Source: Streptomyces microflavus
Lineage (GTDB): Bacteria; Actinomycetota; Actinomycetes; Streptomycetales; Streptomycetaceae
Length of the DNA: 64,000 nucleotides
Assembly (NCBI RefSeq): GCF_014650075.1
Contig: NZ_BMUG01000004.1
Location: 62,001-126,000 of the forward strand
Direction of reading: 5' to 3'
The notes under the pieces are model-generated. The model had not been told where the DNA came from. It saw only the letters and a program-made list of their open reading frames with translations, and did not search any database. The translations under genes and the position numbers were made by a program. Positions within the stretch are counted from its first letter, which is position 1; each line of letters begins with the position of its first letter. Of this stretch, positions 42,693 through 51,909 are shown in pieces.

Positions 42693-43570
42693 TCGGCCCC
42701 CTCACCGCGGTGACCGGAGCGAGCGGAGCGGTCGGCGGCCGGGTCGCCGAGCGGCTCGCCCGTACCGGAGTCCCCGTACGCCTCCTCGGCCGCGACCCGG
42801 CCCGCCTCCCCGACCTGCCGGGCGCCGACCGCGCGCCCGCCGCCCCCTACGGCGACGGCGAGGCCATGCGCCGGGCCCTGGACGGGGCGCACACCCTGTT
42901 CCTGGTCTCCGCCCACGAGAGCCCCGACCGGGTGCGCGAGCACATCACGGCGGTGGACGCGGCCGTGGCGGTGGGCGTGGAACGGATCGTGTACGTGTCC
43001 TTCCAGGGCGCGGCACCCGACGCCACGTTCACCTTCGCCCGCGACCACTGGCACACCGAGGCGCACATCCGCACGGCCGACGTGCGCCACACGTTCCTGC
43101 GGGACAACTGGTACCTGGCGGGGCTGCCCGCGATGACCGGGACCGACGGCGTACTGCGCGGTCCGGGCGGCGACGGGCGGGTGGCGGCCGTCGCCCACGA
43201 GGACATCGCGGACGCCGCGGCCGCCGTACTGCTGGACGAGTCGGAAACCCACGACGGCCGGGCCTACGACCTCACAGGACCCGAGGCGTTCACCCTCGCC
43301 GAGGCGGCCGAGGAGCTGAGCCGGGTCACCGGGCGCCCCGTCGTCTACGTCCCCGAGACACGCGAGGAGGCCTACGCGTCGCGGGCCGGGTACGGGGCGC
43401 AGGAGTGGGAGGTGGCCGGCTGGGTCACCTCGTACGAGGCGATCGCCAACGGCGAACTGGCCGCCGTCTCGGACGCGGTGCCCACGCTCACCGGCCACCC
43501 GGCCAAGAGCTTCACCGAATTCCTCCTGGAGAACCCGGACAGCTACCGCCACCTGCTGCCCGGCGGCTGA
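42689..43570 (+). CDS. NmrA-like NAD(P)H quinone oxidoreductase-type SDR
   Basis: A 293-residue atypical SDR of the NmrA/QorB type. The nucleotide loop is TGASGAVGGRVAERL; there is no YxxxK catalytic pair, as usual in the group. DHWHTEAHIRTADVRHTFLRDNWYL is the substrate-side block. It may reduce quinones or act as a redox sensor. The GTG at 42689 overlaps the DUF952 stop as GTGA. It is convergent with the DUF1266 gene, seven bases apart. Confidence 0.82.
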   Translation: MIGPLTAVTGASGAVGGRVAERLARTGVPVRLLGRDPARLPDLPGADRAPAAPYGDGEAMRRALDGAHTLFLVSAHESPDRVREHITAVDAAVAVGVERIVYVSFQGAAPDATFTFARDHWHTEAHIRTADVRHTFLRDNWYLAGLPAMTGTDGVLRGPGGDGRVAAVAHEDIADAAAAVLLDESETHDGRAYDLTGPEAFTLAEAAEELSRVTGRPVVYVPETREEAYASRAGYGAQEWEVAGWVTSYEAIANGELAAVSDAVPTLTGHPAKSFTEFLLENPDSYRHLLPGG

Positions 43571-43577
43571 CCTCGCT

Positions 43578-44810
43578 TCACCGCCACGGGATGTGGCGCC
43601 ACGGGCTGCCCTCGCTCTCCGCCAGCAGACGGTGGGCGAGGACGTTCTTCTCGTAGAACGGCCCGTACTCCTCCTCGTCGAACCGCAGCACCCGCCCCAG
43701 CGAGTACCCGGCCGAGAACTCCTCCCAGGAGCGGTGGGCCGACTTGCTCAGCGCCCCGGCGTAGACGATCGCCTGCTCCGCGTCGGCCGGGGCGCAGTAG
43801 CGGGCCGACAGCCCCCAGCGCGCCAGGTTCACCGCCCGCCCGTAGTCGTAGGCGACCGTCGTGCGCACCCGGCCGTCCGGCGGCAGCAGCCCGTCCGCGC
43901 GGAACCGCGCCTCGTAGCGCATGATCCGGCGTACGAGGTCCTCGATGGCCTTGACCGAGTCGGCGTCGGCCCCGAGGTCCTGGGCGTGGCCGGCGGCGGT
44001 CTCCCGCCACAGGTCGGCCGGGGGCAGCTCCCCGATCCCCGCCGCCAACTGCTCGCGGGTGCGCAGCACGAAGTCCGGCTCCGGGGGGCTGTTGCGGGCG
44101 TCCAACAGGGCGTCCAGCTGCTTGCGCCACTCCGCGTGGCCGGTGATGCCCCACGAATCGCGGAGCAGATCGCGCTCGGTGGTGTACTCCCGGTAGACCG
44201 TGCCGACCTCGTTCCACGGCACCGCGTTCCCGATCGCCAGGTGCGCCCCGCAGGCCAGCCCGTACGCCAGCGGCCCGTGCAGCGCACCGTGGCGCAGCGC
44301 GAGCAGCCGGTTCTCCGGGAGACGGTCGTTCTCCGCGTACGCCCGCTGCCACAGCGCCCGCTCGGTCGGCGTCGCCGGCAGCAGCAGTTGGCCGGGCGTT
44401 CCCACGTTCACCCCCAGGAACATGCCCGCGTCGGGCCAGCCGAACTCGGCCACCCAGCGCAGCGAGACCCCGTGGAAGACCCAGTCCGGATGCCACGCGG
44501 GCAGCATGCCCCGGGTGAGCACGGGCCGGCAGACGAACCCCGACGGGTCGTGGTGCGCCCGCCAGGTGATGGTGTCCGGCTTCGCGTCCACCTCGGCGCG
44601 CGGGGCCGGGATGTACAGCTCGGCCCCGGCCAGTGCCGCCAGTTGGGCCCGTGCGTCGCCGCGGAGCGTCGCCTCGTGGAGGAGCTGCTCGGTCTCCGAC
44701 GGCGGGACCCAGGGAGCCGGGTGAGCCGCAGGAGCGGGGTGAGCCGGGTGAGCCGCAGGAGCCGGGTGAGCCGGGTGAGCTGGGGGGTGGTTCGGGGAGA
44801 TCGGTTTCAT
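43578..44810 (-). CDS. DUF1266 protein with His-Pro-Ala-rich N-terminus
   Basis: A 410-residue protein with a DUF1266 domain at about 215-405 (NSPPEPDFVLRTREQLAAG, WGITGHAEWRKQLDALL, YDYGRAVNLARWGLSARYCA, FSAGYSLGRVL). An SseB-like middle region (about 40-140) precedes it. The first 35 residues are a repetitive AHPAHPAPA tract. The ATG overlaps the stop of its upstream paralogue. DUF1266 proteins are widespread in Streptomyces, and their function is unknown. The longer frame to 45389 is a shadow of the paralogue. Confidence 0.8.
   Translation of the reverse strand: MKPISPNHPPAHPAHPAPAAHPAHPAPAAHPAPWVPPSETEQLLHEATLRGDARAQLAALAGAELYIPAPRAEVDAKPDTITWRAHHDPSGFVCRPVLTRGMLPAWHPDWVFHGVSLRWVAEFGWPDAGMFLGVNVGTPGQLLLPATPTERALWQRAYAENDRLPENRLLALRHGALHGPLAYGLACGAHLAIGNAVPWNEVGTVYREYTTERDLLRDSWGITGHAEWRKQLDALLDARNSPPEPDFVLRTREQLAAGIGELPPADLWRETAAGHAQDLGADADSVKAIEDLVRRIMRYEARFRADGLLPPDGRVRTTVAYDYGRAVNLARWGLSARYCAPADAEQAIVYAGALSKSAHRSWEEFSAGYSLGRVLRFDEEEYGPFYEKNVLAHRLLAESEGSPWRHIPWR
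44712..44793 (-). repeat. Short tandem repeats coding AHPAHPAPA
   Basis: GTGAGCCGGGTGAGCCGCAG-like units repeat about three times with a 24-bp period on the plus strand, at the 5' end of the DUF1266 gene. They keep the reading frame. Confidence 0.7.
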
Positions 44811-45985
44811 GACCACGAGATGTTCCGGTAGGGGCTGGTGGGGTCCTGCGTGAGCACGCGGTGCTCGGCGAGCGACTGCCGGTACGTGGGCTCCGCCGCC
44901 TCCGGGCCGTCGTCCTCGGCCCGGTGGACGATGCGGGCCATGAGGTAGCCGAGGGAGAAGTCCGCCCACGAGGAGTAGGCCCCCCGGGCGAGTTCGCCGA
45001 GCCGCAGCACGTCCTGTTCGGCCTCGTGCGGATCGCCGTACCGGGCGCCGAGCGCGAGCCGTACGACGTTGACCGCCCGGCCGAGGTCGAAGGCGGCCAG
45101 GGTGTCGACGCGGCAGTCCGGGGCGAGCACGCCGTCGGCCCGGAGCCTGTCCTCGTACCGGGCGATGTGGTGCAGCGACCGGTCCGCCAGCGCCCGGTCG
45201 TCGCTGTCGCGCCCGGTGAAGGCACGGGCCACCGCCTCGGACCACTCCTCGCGCGTCGGCGTGCGCCCCAGCCGGGCGGCCAGGGTGTGCCGGGTGCGCA
45301 GGACGGCCTCCTGGACGCGCCCGACCAGCTGGTTCCTCATCAGTGCGGCGAGCCGGTCGCGGTACTCGGCGCGGTGCGGGATGCCCCATGGACTCCGCAG
45401 CCGGGCCCGGTCCGTCGCGTAGTCCTCGTAGGCGGCGCCGAGCCGGTTCCAGATCAGGCCGTTGGTGACGGCCAGATGAGCACCGAGCGCCAGCCCGTGG
45501 GCGAGCGGGCCGTGCAGTGGTCCGCCGCTGTCGGTGAGCAGGACACCGCGCTCGGGGCCGCCGGAGCGCTCGACGGCCTTCAGCCAGGCCTTGAGGTGTT
45601 TGGGCCGGGCGTCGACCAGCGCCGCGTAGGGCGTGCCGTGGTTCACCGCGAGCCGGCGCACGTCGTACGGCCAGGTCCGGGCCAGCTCACCCAGGCTTAC
45701 CTCGCGGAACACCCACTCCGAGTGCCAGGGCGGCAGCATCCCCGGGGTCAGCACCGGGACGCAGGTCCGCCGGGTGGCCTCGTCGCGGATCGTGGGCAGC
45801 GGGGCCGTCCAGCCGGGGATGTCCGCGTGCAGCCGGGCGACGAGCACGTACAGCCGGGTCCGCGCGAGCAACTCCACCACCGCGTCACCGCCCCCGCCCG
45901 CGACCGCTCCGGCCAGCGCGCGCTCGATCTCCGTGGGCGCCGCCGCTCCGCCGCTCTCTGTTCCTGCCCCGTTCCCCGTTGTCAC
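44807..45985 (-). CDS. DUF1266 protein, paralogue of the downstream gene
   Basis: A 392-residue protein with the same plan as the next gene: an SseB-like N-terminal part (LYVLVARLHADIPG, VPVLTPGMLPPWHSEWVFREVSL) and a C-terminal DUF1266 domain (WGIPHRAEYRDRLAALM, FDLGRAVNVVRLALGARYGD, FSLGYLMARIV). The shared sentence-length blocks show a tandem duplication. Its stop overlaps the ATG of the downstream copy. No enzymatic motif is recognised. The ATG at 45983-45985 fits; there is no strong upstream alternative. Confidence 0.8.
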   Translation of the reverse strand: MTTGNGAGTESGGAAAPTEIERALAGAVAGGGGDAVVELLARTRLYVLVARLHADIPGWTAPLPTIRDEATRRTCVPVLTPGMLPPWHSEWVFREVSLGELARTWPYDVRRLAVNHGTPYAALVDARPKHLKAWLKAVERSGGPERGVLLTDSGGPLHGPLAHGLALGAHLAVTNGLIWNRLGAAYEDYATDRARLRSPWGIPHRAEYRDRLAALMRNQLVGRVQEAVLRTRHTLAARLGRTPTREEWSEAVARAFTGRDSDDRALADRSLHHIARYEDRLRADGVLAPDCRVDTLAAFDLGRAVNVVRLALGARYGDPHEAEQDVLRLGELARGAYSSWADFSLGYLMARIVHRAEDDGPEAAEPTYRQSLAEHRVLTQDPTSPYRNISWS

Positions 45986-46054
45986 GGAGGCGATCCTACG
46001 AAACGGGATCCGGCAACTCTCCGGGGGCGGGTCGGAGGCCGTCCCGTCGGCGGG

Positions 46055-46729
46055 TCAGAGGTTGGCCGGGCGCACCAGCCCCGACTCGTACGCGAACACC
46101 GCCGCCTGGGTCCGGTCGCGGACGCCCAACTTGACCAGGATCCGGCCCACATGGGTCTTCACCGTCTGCTCCGCGAGGGTCAGCTGCCCGGCGATCTCCG
46201 CGTTCGACAGGCCGGCCGCGATCAGGGACAGCACCTCCGTCTCCCGCTCCGTCAGATCCCCGATCCGCTCCTTGAGAGGGGCGCGCGGGGCCCCGGCGGT
46301 CCGGGAGAACTCCACGATCAGCCGCTTGGTGATGTTGGGGGAGAGCAGGGCGTCGCCCGCCGCCACCACCCTCACCGCGTGGGCGAGTTCGTCGGCCGAC
46401 GCGTCCTTCAGCAGGAAGCCGGAGGCGCCCGCGCGCAGCGCCTCGTACACGTACTCGTCGAGATCGAAGGTCGTCAGCACGAGCACCTTCACCTCGGAGC
46501 CCTCGCGGGCGGTGATCCGGCGGGTCGCCTCGATGCCGCCCAGCTCCGGCATCCGGATGTCCATCAGGACGACGTCCGGGGTGAGTTCGTCGACCTTGGC
46601 GACGGCGTCGAGGCCGTTGACGGCCTGCCCGACGACCTCGATGTCCGGCTCGGCGTTCAACAGGACGGTGAAGCCCTGGCGGACCATCATCTGGTCATCG
46701 GCGATCACTGCGCGGATGGGTGGCGTCAT
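46055..46729 (-). CDS. NarL-type response regulator
   Basis: A 224-residue regulator. The receiver domain has the acidic pair Asp11/Asp12, phospho-acceptor Asp57 (VVLMDIRMPELGG) and Lys in FLLKDAS. The LuxR-type HTH is at the C-terminus (LTERETEVLSLIAAGLSNAEIAGQL, TVKTHVGRILVKLGVRDR). Its ATG overlaps the kinase stop, so it is the partner of the HisKA_3 kinase upstream. It is the last gene of the four-gene operon 46055-50342, and its targets are unknown. Confidence 0.9.
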   Translation of the reverse strand: MTPPIRAVIADDQMMVRQGFTVLLNAEPDIEVVGQAVNGLDAVAKVDELTPDVVLMDIRMPELGGIEATRRITAREGSEVKVLVLTTFDLDEYVYEALRAGASGFLLKDASADELAHAVRVVAAGDALLSPNITKRLIVEFSRTAGAPRAPLKERIGDLTERETEVLSLIAAGLSNAEIAGQLTLAEQTVKTHVGRILVKLGVRDRTQAAVFAYESGLVRPANL

Positions 46730-48183
46730 GGGGCGTCCTCGGTCGTGGCGGTGGGGGTGGCGGTGGCCTTGGTAGCGGTAGCGGCAGCGGTGGTGGCAGC
46801 GGGGAATGTGACGGGCAGGATCGCGGTGACTTCCCAACCCCCGTCCGGCAGGGGCCCGGTGGCCAGGTCGCCGCCGAGCATCATGGTGCGCTCGCGCATC
46901 CCGAGCAGGCCGTGCCGGCCCCCGGAGGAGAGGGGGGACGCGTGGACCGGCGCGGTGTTGGTGACGCGGACCGACAGCCCGCCGGCCCGGTGGCCGATCT
47001 CCACCCGGGCGCTCGCCCCGGGAGCGTGCCGCACCACGTTGCTCAGGGCCTCCTGCACTATGCGGTACGCCGAGAGCTCGACGCCCGGCGGCAGGGGACG
47101 CGGCTCGCCGGTGGTGGAGAGGGTGACGTCAAGACCGGCGGAGCGCACGGAGCCGATGAGTCCGCCGAGCCGGTCGAGGCTGGGCTGCGGGGTGTGCCGG
47201 GCGCTTTGCGCGGGTGCCTCCTCGGAGCGCAGGACGCCCAGCACCCTGCGGAGTTCGGCGAGGGCCTCCAGGGCGTTCTCGCGGATGCCCGTGAGGTTCT
47301 CCTTGAGCTCGTCCGTGGGGTCCTTCACCAGGTGCGGGGCGACCTGCGCCTGGATGGAGATCACCGACATGTGGTGGGCCACCACGTCGTGCAGCTCGCG
47401 GGCGATCCGGTGGCGCTCCTCCAGCAGGGTGCGCCGGGCCCGCTCGTCGGCGGTCAGCTCGACCTGGACGTCGAGGTCCTTACGGGCGAGCCGCAGGCTC
47501 CGCAGCGCGGTACCGAGCACCAGCGCGGTGGAGAACACGAGCGCGGACGCGGCGAGGGTGACCTGAGGCAGGGGCGGTGTGCGCAGGGCCAGGAGCAGAG
47601 CCAGTGCCATCGAGAGCACCAGCGCGGCCACCGCCCGGCGGGGCCGGACCCGCAGCGCCAGCAGGAACAGGGCACCGCCCTGCAGCGCCGCCCCCGCGAA
47701 GGGGGAGGGGTACAGGACCTCCGGGGTCAGCGGGACGGTGCTGACCAGTGGGTACGGGAGATGCGAGGGAGCGCCGGCCACGGTGACCAGCACCGCCACG
47801 ACGGCCAGCGCGGTCGCCGCCCACCACGCTCCTATCGGACGGATCATTCCGGCCACCAGCACCGCGGACTGCGCGACGGCCACCAGCACGGCCAGCCCGC
47901 CGACCGCCGCTCCGTGCGGGGAGAGTTCGACGGTACGGATCACCATGATCCCGACCGCGGCGATCACCAGCAGCACCAGGAACACCGGCCGCCACACCGG
48001 GGCATCGACCTCTCCCATGCGCGGCACCCGGTCGGCGGGCTCCGACCACAGCTCCTCGTACAGGGCGCGCGGCGCCCCACGCACCGCGGCCCGCAGCCGT
48101 GCGCCCCTCGGCGCCTTCCCGGCCTCCGACACCTTCACGTCCCCCACCGCCCCCTCGGCCTCACCCGGATTCAGACTAGGCAC
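46726..48183 (-). CDS. NarL-family sensor histidine kinase
   Basis: A 485-residue kinase. The N-terminal half has a cytoplasmic stretch of about 60 residues, then about five or six membrane helices. The HisKA_3 motif EERHRIARELHDVVAHHMSVISIQ (about residue 270) contains the phospho-His. The HATPase domain has IVQEALSNVVRHAPG and GRHGLLGMRERT. The C-terminus is a Thr/Ala-rich tail. I chose GTG 48181-48183, which overlaps the end of the acyltransferase gene and follows AGGTGG. It signals to the response regulator just downstream. Confidence 0.87.
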   Translation of the reverse strand: MPSLNPGEAEGAVGDVKVSEAGKAPRGARLRAAVRGAPRALYEELWSEPADRVPRMGEVDAPVWRPVFLVLLVIAAVGIMVIRTVELSPHGAAVGGLAVLVAVAQSAVLVAGMIRPIGAWWAATALAVVAVLVTVAGAPSHLPYPLVSTVPLTPEVLYPSPFAGAALQGGALFLLALRVRPRRAVAALVLSMALALLLALRTPPLPQVTLAASALVFSTALVLGTALRSLRLARKDLDVQVELTADERARRTLLEERHRIARELHDVVAHHMSVISIQAQVAPHLVKDPTDELKENLTGIRENALEALAELRRVLGVLRSEEAPAQSARHTPQPSLDRLGGLIGSVRSAGLDVTLSTTGEPRPLPPGVELSAYRIVQEALSNVVRHAPGASARVEIGHRAGGLSVRVTNTAPVHASPLSSGGRHGLLGMRERTMMLGGDLATGPLPDGGWEVTAILPVTFPAATTAAATATKATATPTATTEDAP

Positions 48184-49381
48184 GACGCACCACCTGCTTC
48201 CGCTCGGGGGACGGCCCGGGAGACGACTCCCGTACGAGGAGGGAGCGGCTGCTCCCCTTCCGGCCGCCCTGTTCGTGGTTCCGGAACGCGGCCCAGCACA
48301 CCAGCAGGGCCAGGACGAACACCGGGAGCCAGAGCAGCCGGGCGACCACCCAGCCGACGCCGTCGGGCACGGTGTGCAGACCCGGCAGCGGCTCACCGGC
48401 GACCAGCAGCGCGCTCGCCGTGACGACGATCATCGCTGTCTGGTGCCAGAGGAAGACGGTCATCGCCGCCAGGTTCACCAGCGCCACCGCCGCCCACGCG
48501 GCGGGCCTGCGCAGCGCCCGGCGCAGGGGCCCGAGCAGCAGCAGGGCCGCCCCGCACTGCGCCAGCCCGAAGGAGACGGCGGCGAGGCTCGGCGGGTCCA
48601 GGTTGGAGATCCGGCCGCCCGGAACGCCGACCATGGAGGCCGGATAGCCCGCCCACAGCACGAGTGAGACGGCCGCCGCAACTCCCCCGAGCAGGAGGGC
48701 CCAGCTGTTCCTCCGGCCGCGCAGCCCGCCCCGCGCGACCAGCGCCCCCAAGCAGTACGGCACCAGCCAGCCCGCGACCACGTTGATCCACCCGAGCTCG
48801 CTGGGCCCGCCGAGGCCGAAGCGTACGAGGTCGACATGGAGCACCACGGCGAGCGGCCACAGCGGGTGGAGCCGCGCCACCAGGGGGGTCAGCGCGGTCA
48901 GCGCGGCGAAGACCAGCAGGAACCAGAGCGGCGACCAGACCAGCTTGGCCAGGGCGAACACGGTGGGTTCGCCGACCCCCGAGACGAGCATCGCGCCCGC
49001 CGCGAGCGTCCACACCACGAGCACCGCCGCCACCGGCCGGAACAGCCGCGCCAGGCGGCCGCCGACCCACTGCCCGTACGACACGCCCCTCTTGCGGGCG
49101 GAGGCCCAGCTCCCGGCCGCCACCATCCCGCCCACCAGGAAGAACACCGCGAGGGTCTGGAACACCCAGGAGACCGGAGTGAGGTGCGGCAGATACACCA
49201 GCGGGCTCGCCCCGCGTACGGTGCCGCTGTCGGCGACCAGTGCGGTCACCAGCCAGTGGCCGCCCACCACGCCCAGGATGGCCAGGGCCCGCAGGGCATC
49301 GACGGCCCGGTCGCGGCCGGGCGGGGTGGCGGCCTCGATCCGCGCGACGACGCGGCGGGAGGACTCACGTACGTCAGGCAT
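48176..49381 (-). CDS. Acyltransferase 3 family membrane protein
   Basis: A 401-residue protein with about ten membrane helices, an acyltransferase 3 (OafA-like) type. The motif RAVDALRALAILGVVGGHWLV contains the conserved Arg and His of the family, and FFLVGGMVAAGSW follows. Such enzymes add acyl groups to cell-surface sugars or secreted molecules. It overlaps the hydrolase gene upstream by eight bases and the kinase gene downstream by eight, so all four genes are one operon. The target of acylation is unknown. Confidence 0.85.
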   Translation of the reverse strand: MPDVRESSRRVVARIEAATPPGRDRAVDALRALAILGVVGGHWLVTALVADSGTVRGASPLVYLPHLTPVSWVFQTLAVFFLVGGMVAAGSWASARKRGVSYGQWVGGRLARLFRPVAAVLVVWTLAAGAMLVSGVGEPTVFALAKLVWSPLWFLLVFAALTALTPLVARLHPLWPLAVVLHVDLVRFGLGGPSELGWINVVAGWLVPYCLGALVARGGLRGRRNSWALLLGGVAAAVSLVLWAGYPASMVGVPGGRISNLDPPSLAAVSFGLAQCGAALLLLGPLRRALRRPAAWAAVALVNLAAMTVFLWHQTAMIVVTASALLVAGEPLPGLHTVPDGVGWVVARLLWLPVFVLALLVCWAAFRNHEQGGRKGSSRSLLVRESSPGPSPERKQVVRRA

Positions 49382-50342
49382 GGGAGGCCTCCAGCGGGGC
49401 GCGGCCGGAGACTATCCGGCCCAGGTTCGTCAGGGACCGCGAACCGGGCAGCAGATAGTCGCTGTGGCCACCGTCGCCCGCGTCGAACACCTCGGCCCCG
49501 AACCGGTCCGCCACCGGATCGGTCCCGAACCCCACCGTCGCGACGAACGGCACCCGCACCCGGACATGGGGCACCCGGCCGATCCAGTCCCCGCCGCTAC
49601 GACCGGCCCACACCCGCGCCCCGGTACGCAGAGAGGCCACGTCCCGGGCGCCGGTCCCTGGGCTTCCGTACAGCACGATGGCGTCGGCCGAAGTCCCGGA
49701 AGCGGACCGGGCGCAGATCACCGAACCGTAGGAGTGGCAGAGCAGCGTGACCCGGGCGCCCGGCAGGGTTGCGCTCAGCCCGTCCACCAGCGCCCGCAGC
49801 CCCGGCGCGGCCTCGGTGGCCCGCCCCTCGGTCAGCGAGGCCGGGCTGACGGTGGCGGGCGAGCGATACCCGAGCCAGGCGACGACCGCCCCGCCGTCCC
49901 CCAACTCCCGCTGGAGCGCGACCGCCCCGCGCCTCAGCCGTCCGTACGCGTCGAGGCCGATGCCCGCCCCGGGAACCAGCACCGCGACGCGCCGGGCCGT
50001 GGACAGCTCCCCGACGACCTCCACGCTTCGGCCGCCGTCGCGCCCGTCGAAGGCGAGGAACTGCCGCCCCGGCACGGCCATCGCCCGCAGGGAGGCCGCA
50101 CGCTTGAGGTCCCCGTGCCCGTCCGCGACCCGTCCGGCCGCCCGGATGTCCCGCCGGCTGACCGCGTACCGCTCCTCCAGCGCAGCCGGACCCGCGTCCC
50201 GCAGCGGCCCGAGCACGGTCGGTGCGGGGGCGGGCACGGCGGCGGGCCGGGCCGCCCCGGAGACCGGAACGGCCACCGCGAAGGTGACGAGAGCGGCGAG
50301 CAGGGTGCGGCGCAGACGGCGTCTGCGCGGGCGGTCCGCCAT
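49374..50342 (-). CDS. Secreted alpha/beta hydrolase (DUF1023 type)
   Basis: A 322-residue protein. A signal peptide (basic MADRPRRRRLRR, hydrophobic core to about residue 30) indicates export. The nucleophile elbow is LLCHSYGSVIC (GxSxG variant HSYGS), as in DUF1023 hydrolases, with the late His in GDGGHSDYLLPGS. It starts the operon with the acyltransferase and two-component system. An exported hydrolase and an acyltransferase under one sensor could modify the envelope, which is inference. Confidence 0.83.
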   Translation of the reverse strand: MADRPRRRRLRRTLLAALVTFAVAVPVSGAARPAAVPAPAPTVLGPLRDAGPAALEERYAVSRRDIRAAGRVADGHGDLKRAASLRAMAVPGRQFLAFDGRDGGRSVEVVGELSTARRVAVLVPGAGIGLDAYGRLRRGAVALQRELGDGGAVVAWLGYRSPATVSPASLTEGRATEAAPGLRALVDGLSATLPGARVTLLCHSYGSVICARSASGTSADAIVLYGSPGTGARDVASLRTGARVWAGRSGGDWIGRVPHVRVRVPFVATVGFGTDPVADRFGAEVFDAGDGGHSDYLLPGSRSLTNLGRIVSGRAPLEASHA

Positions 50343-50505
50343 GGGGTGGGGTCCTTCCGTGCCGGGGAGCTTTGTCCGTTTCCGGTACAGAAGTTACGGA
50401 GGGGGAGGGGTAGTTGACGTCCCGCTGTGGAGTGGATCTTCGGCGTAGCTCCCAGGTATCACGCGGGTACGGGGGTACTGCGGCACGGAGATGCGGGGGC
50501 CGGCG

Positions 50506-51378
50506 TCAGCTCCGCCCGGCGTGGTCCAGGATCGCGGCGGCGAGCGGGGCGTGCACCTCACGGGGCAGCGCATGCCCCATCCCGGGAATCGCGACGAGCC
50601 GGGCGCCATGGACCGCCTGGGCGATGTGGTGGGCGTGGGGCGGCGGGTAGACGGGTTCGGCCGGCGCGGAGACGACCAGGGTGGGGACCCGGTTACGCGC
50701 CAGGGCTTCGGTCCGGTCCATGCCGGAGGCGTCGGCCCGGGCGTGCGCGGTACCGGCGTGGTGGTGCCCGGTGTGCGCGATGATCCGGCGCTCCTGCTCG
50801 CGGGCGTAGGCGGCGTCGAACGGAATCCGGTCACCACCGAGCACCCGCCAGTGCTCCACCCGCCGCTCCAACTCCGCTTCCGGCCCCCGGTCCTCGACGG
50901 GCCGGGCCCACATTTCCAGCAGGCCTGGCGAAACACCGGGAAGCTCCTCGGCCGGCGTCCGGGCCCCGTCCGGATGCTCGTACGGTACGGAGCTGAGCGC
51001 ACCCGTCCCGATCAGGGTGGCGCCGAGCACCCGCTCGGGCCGGTCCGCGACGATCAGCTGGACCAGCATCCCGCCGAGCGACATGCCCACCAGATGGGCC
51101 CGCTCGACCCCCAGGGCGTCCAGCACCCGCACGGCGTCCTCGGCAAGTGCGGTGAGCGGATAGGGCTGTTCGTCGAAGGTCCAGGTGGAGCGCCCGGTGT
51201 CGCGGTGGTCGTAACGGATCACCCGAAAGCGGGCGGCGAACAGCTCCACCAGCTCGTCCGGCCACCCGAGCCCGGATGCCTGCGCACCCATGACCAGCAG
51301 CAAGGCGGGGGCGTCGGGGGCGCCGCGCTCCTCCACCCAGAGCCGGGCACCGGGCGCGACGTCGACGAAGCGTTCCAT
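50506..51378 (-). CDS. Alpha/beta hydrolase
   Basis: A 290-residue alpha/beta hydrolase. The nucleophile is in LVGMSLGGMLVQL, the acid probably in the strand before VYPPPHAHH, and the catalytic His in GMGHALP. The strand VIRYDHRDTGRSTW is also conserved. I chose ATG 51376-51378, with GCGAGG eight bases upstream. An in-frame ATG at 51429 would add 17 residues but overlaps a TetR-like palindrome. It is followed on its other side by the displaced sodN terminator, so it was the original downstream neighbour of sodN. Confidence 0.83.
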   Translation of the reverse strand: MERFVDVAPGARLWVEERGAPDAPALLLVMGAQASGLGWPDELVELFAARFRVIRYDHRDTGRSTWTFDEQPYPLTALAEDAVRVLDALGVERAHLVGMSLGGMLVQLIVADRPERVLGATLIGTGALSSVPYEHPDGARTPAEELPGVSPGLLEMWARPVEDRGPEAELERRVEHWRVLGGDRIPFDAAYAREQERRIIAHTGHHHAGTAHARADASGMDRTEALARNRVPTLVVSAPAEPVYPPPHAHHIAQAVHGARLVAIPGMGHALPREVHAPLAAAILDHAGRS

Positions 51379-51397
51379 GGCGAACCTCGCAGGGTCT

Positions 51398-51417
51398 GAG
51401 ACGAGACGTATCGTTTC
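51398..51417. promoter_or_regulatory. TetR-like palindrome at the hydrolase promoter
   Basis: GAGACGAGACGTATCGTTTC is palindromic at 16 of 20 positions and resembles the ACGATACG/CGTATCGT sites of TetR repressors. It lies 20 bp upstream of the chosen hydrolase start. No TetR gene is found next to it. Confidence 0.45.
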
Positions 51418-51485
51418 GTTGCGGCTCATGGTACCCCGTCCGCCTGAGACCGCCCGAACGCAGGATGGCCGCCCGAACGCAGAAA

Positions 51486-51543
51486 GACCGCACCCGGTCC
51501 ACCGGAGCCGCCGATTTCGGCGACCCGTGAACCGGGTGCGGTC
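51486..51543 (-). terminator. Displaced sodN-type terminator (left copy)
   Basis: Arms GACCGCACCCGGT and ACCGGGTGCGGTC are perfect 13-bp complements. The same hairpin, slightly diverged, follows sodN at 58267-58323. It now stands next to the isolated sodN 3' fragment at 51595. Confidence 0.75.
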
Positions 51544-51594
51544 GGATGGGTGACACGACCGGCCGCGAAGGGCAGGCCGGCCGCTCCCACCGGG

Positions 51595-51615
51595 GATCAA
51601 GCCTTCTTGGTCTCC
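51595..51615. repeat. Left 21-bp direct repeat (displaced sodN 3' end)
   Basis: On the minus strand this reads as Glu-Thr-Lys-Lys-Ala-stop plus flanking bases, identical to the end of sodN at 58374-58394. The sequence beyond it (51616 onward) no longer matches sodN. Confidence 0.85.
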
Positions 51616-51909
51616 AAGTAGCGGGCAGGGTCGGTGACCTGCGGGGATCTTCCCTGTGGGGCGCTGACCTGGCCTTTTGGTGATGGCTGGCGTTGGGGTG
51701 CGACGGTCCTGATCGGGTGTCCTGCGGACTGTGTGCGGACTGGGGCGCCTTCCGTCGGCATGGGTGAAGGAATTCTGGGTGTTGGGCAGATGCACAACGA
51801 CCCACCTTCACCGGGGAGATCGACGCCGTCGGCGACGTAGAGGTTCCGGCGGTGACCAGCTATCAGAGCCTGGCTCGGCTTCCCTTTTTCCCGCTCGCAA
51901 CGGGGTCGG
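51616..51909. other. Non-coding left end of the island
   Basis: About 294 bp without a supported gene. Short open frames on both strands lack start signals and recognisable sequence. The GC content falls toward 51850-51909, where the low-GC gene begins. No recombinase fragment is recognisable. Confidence 0.5.

Noticed and set aside
51616..51909. Remnant integrase at the left end of the island
   Set aside because: No tyrosine or serine recombinase motif is visible in any frame.
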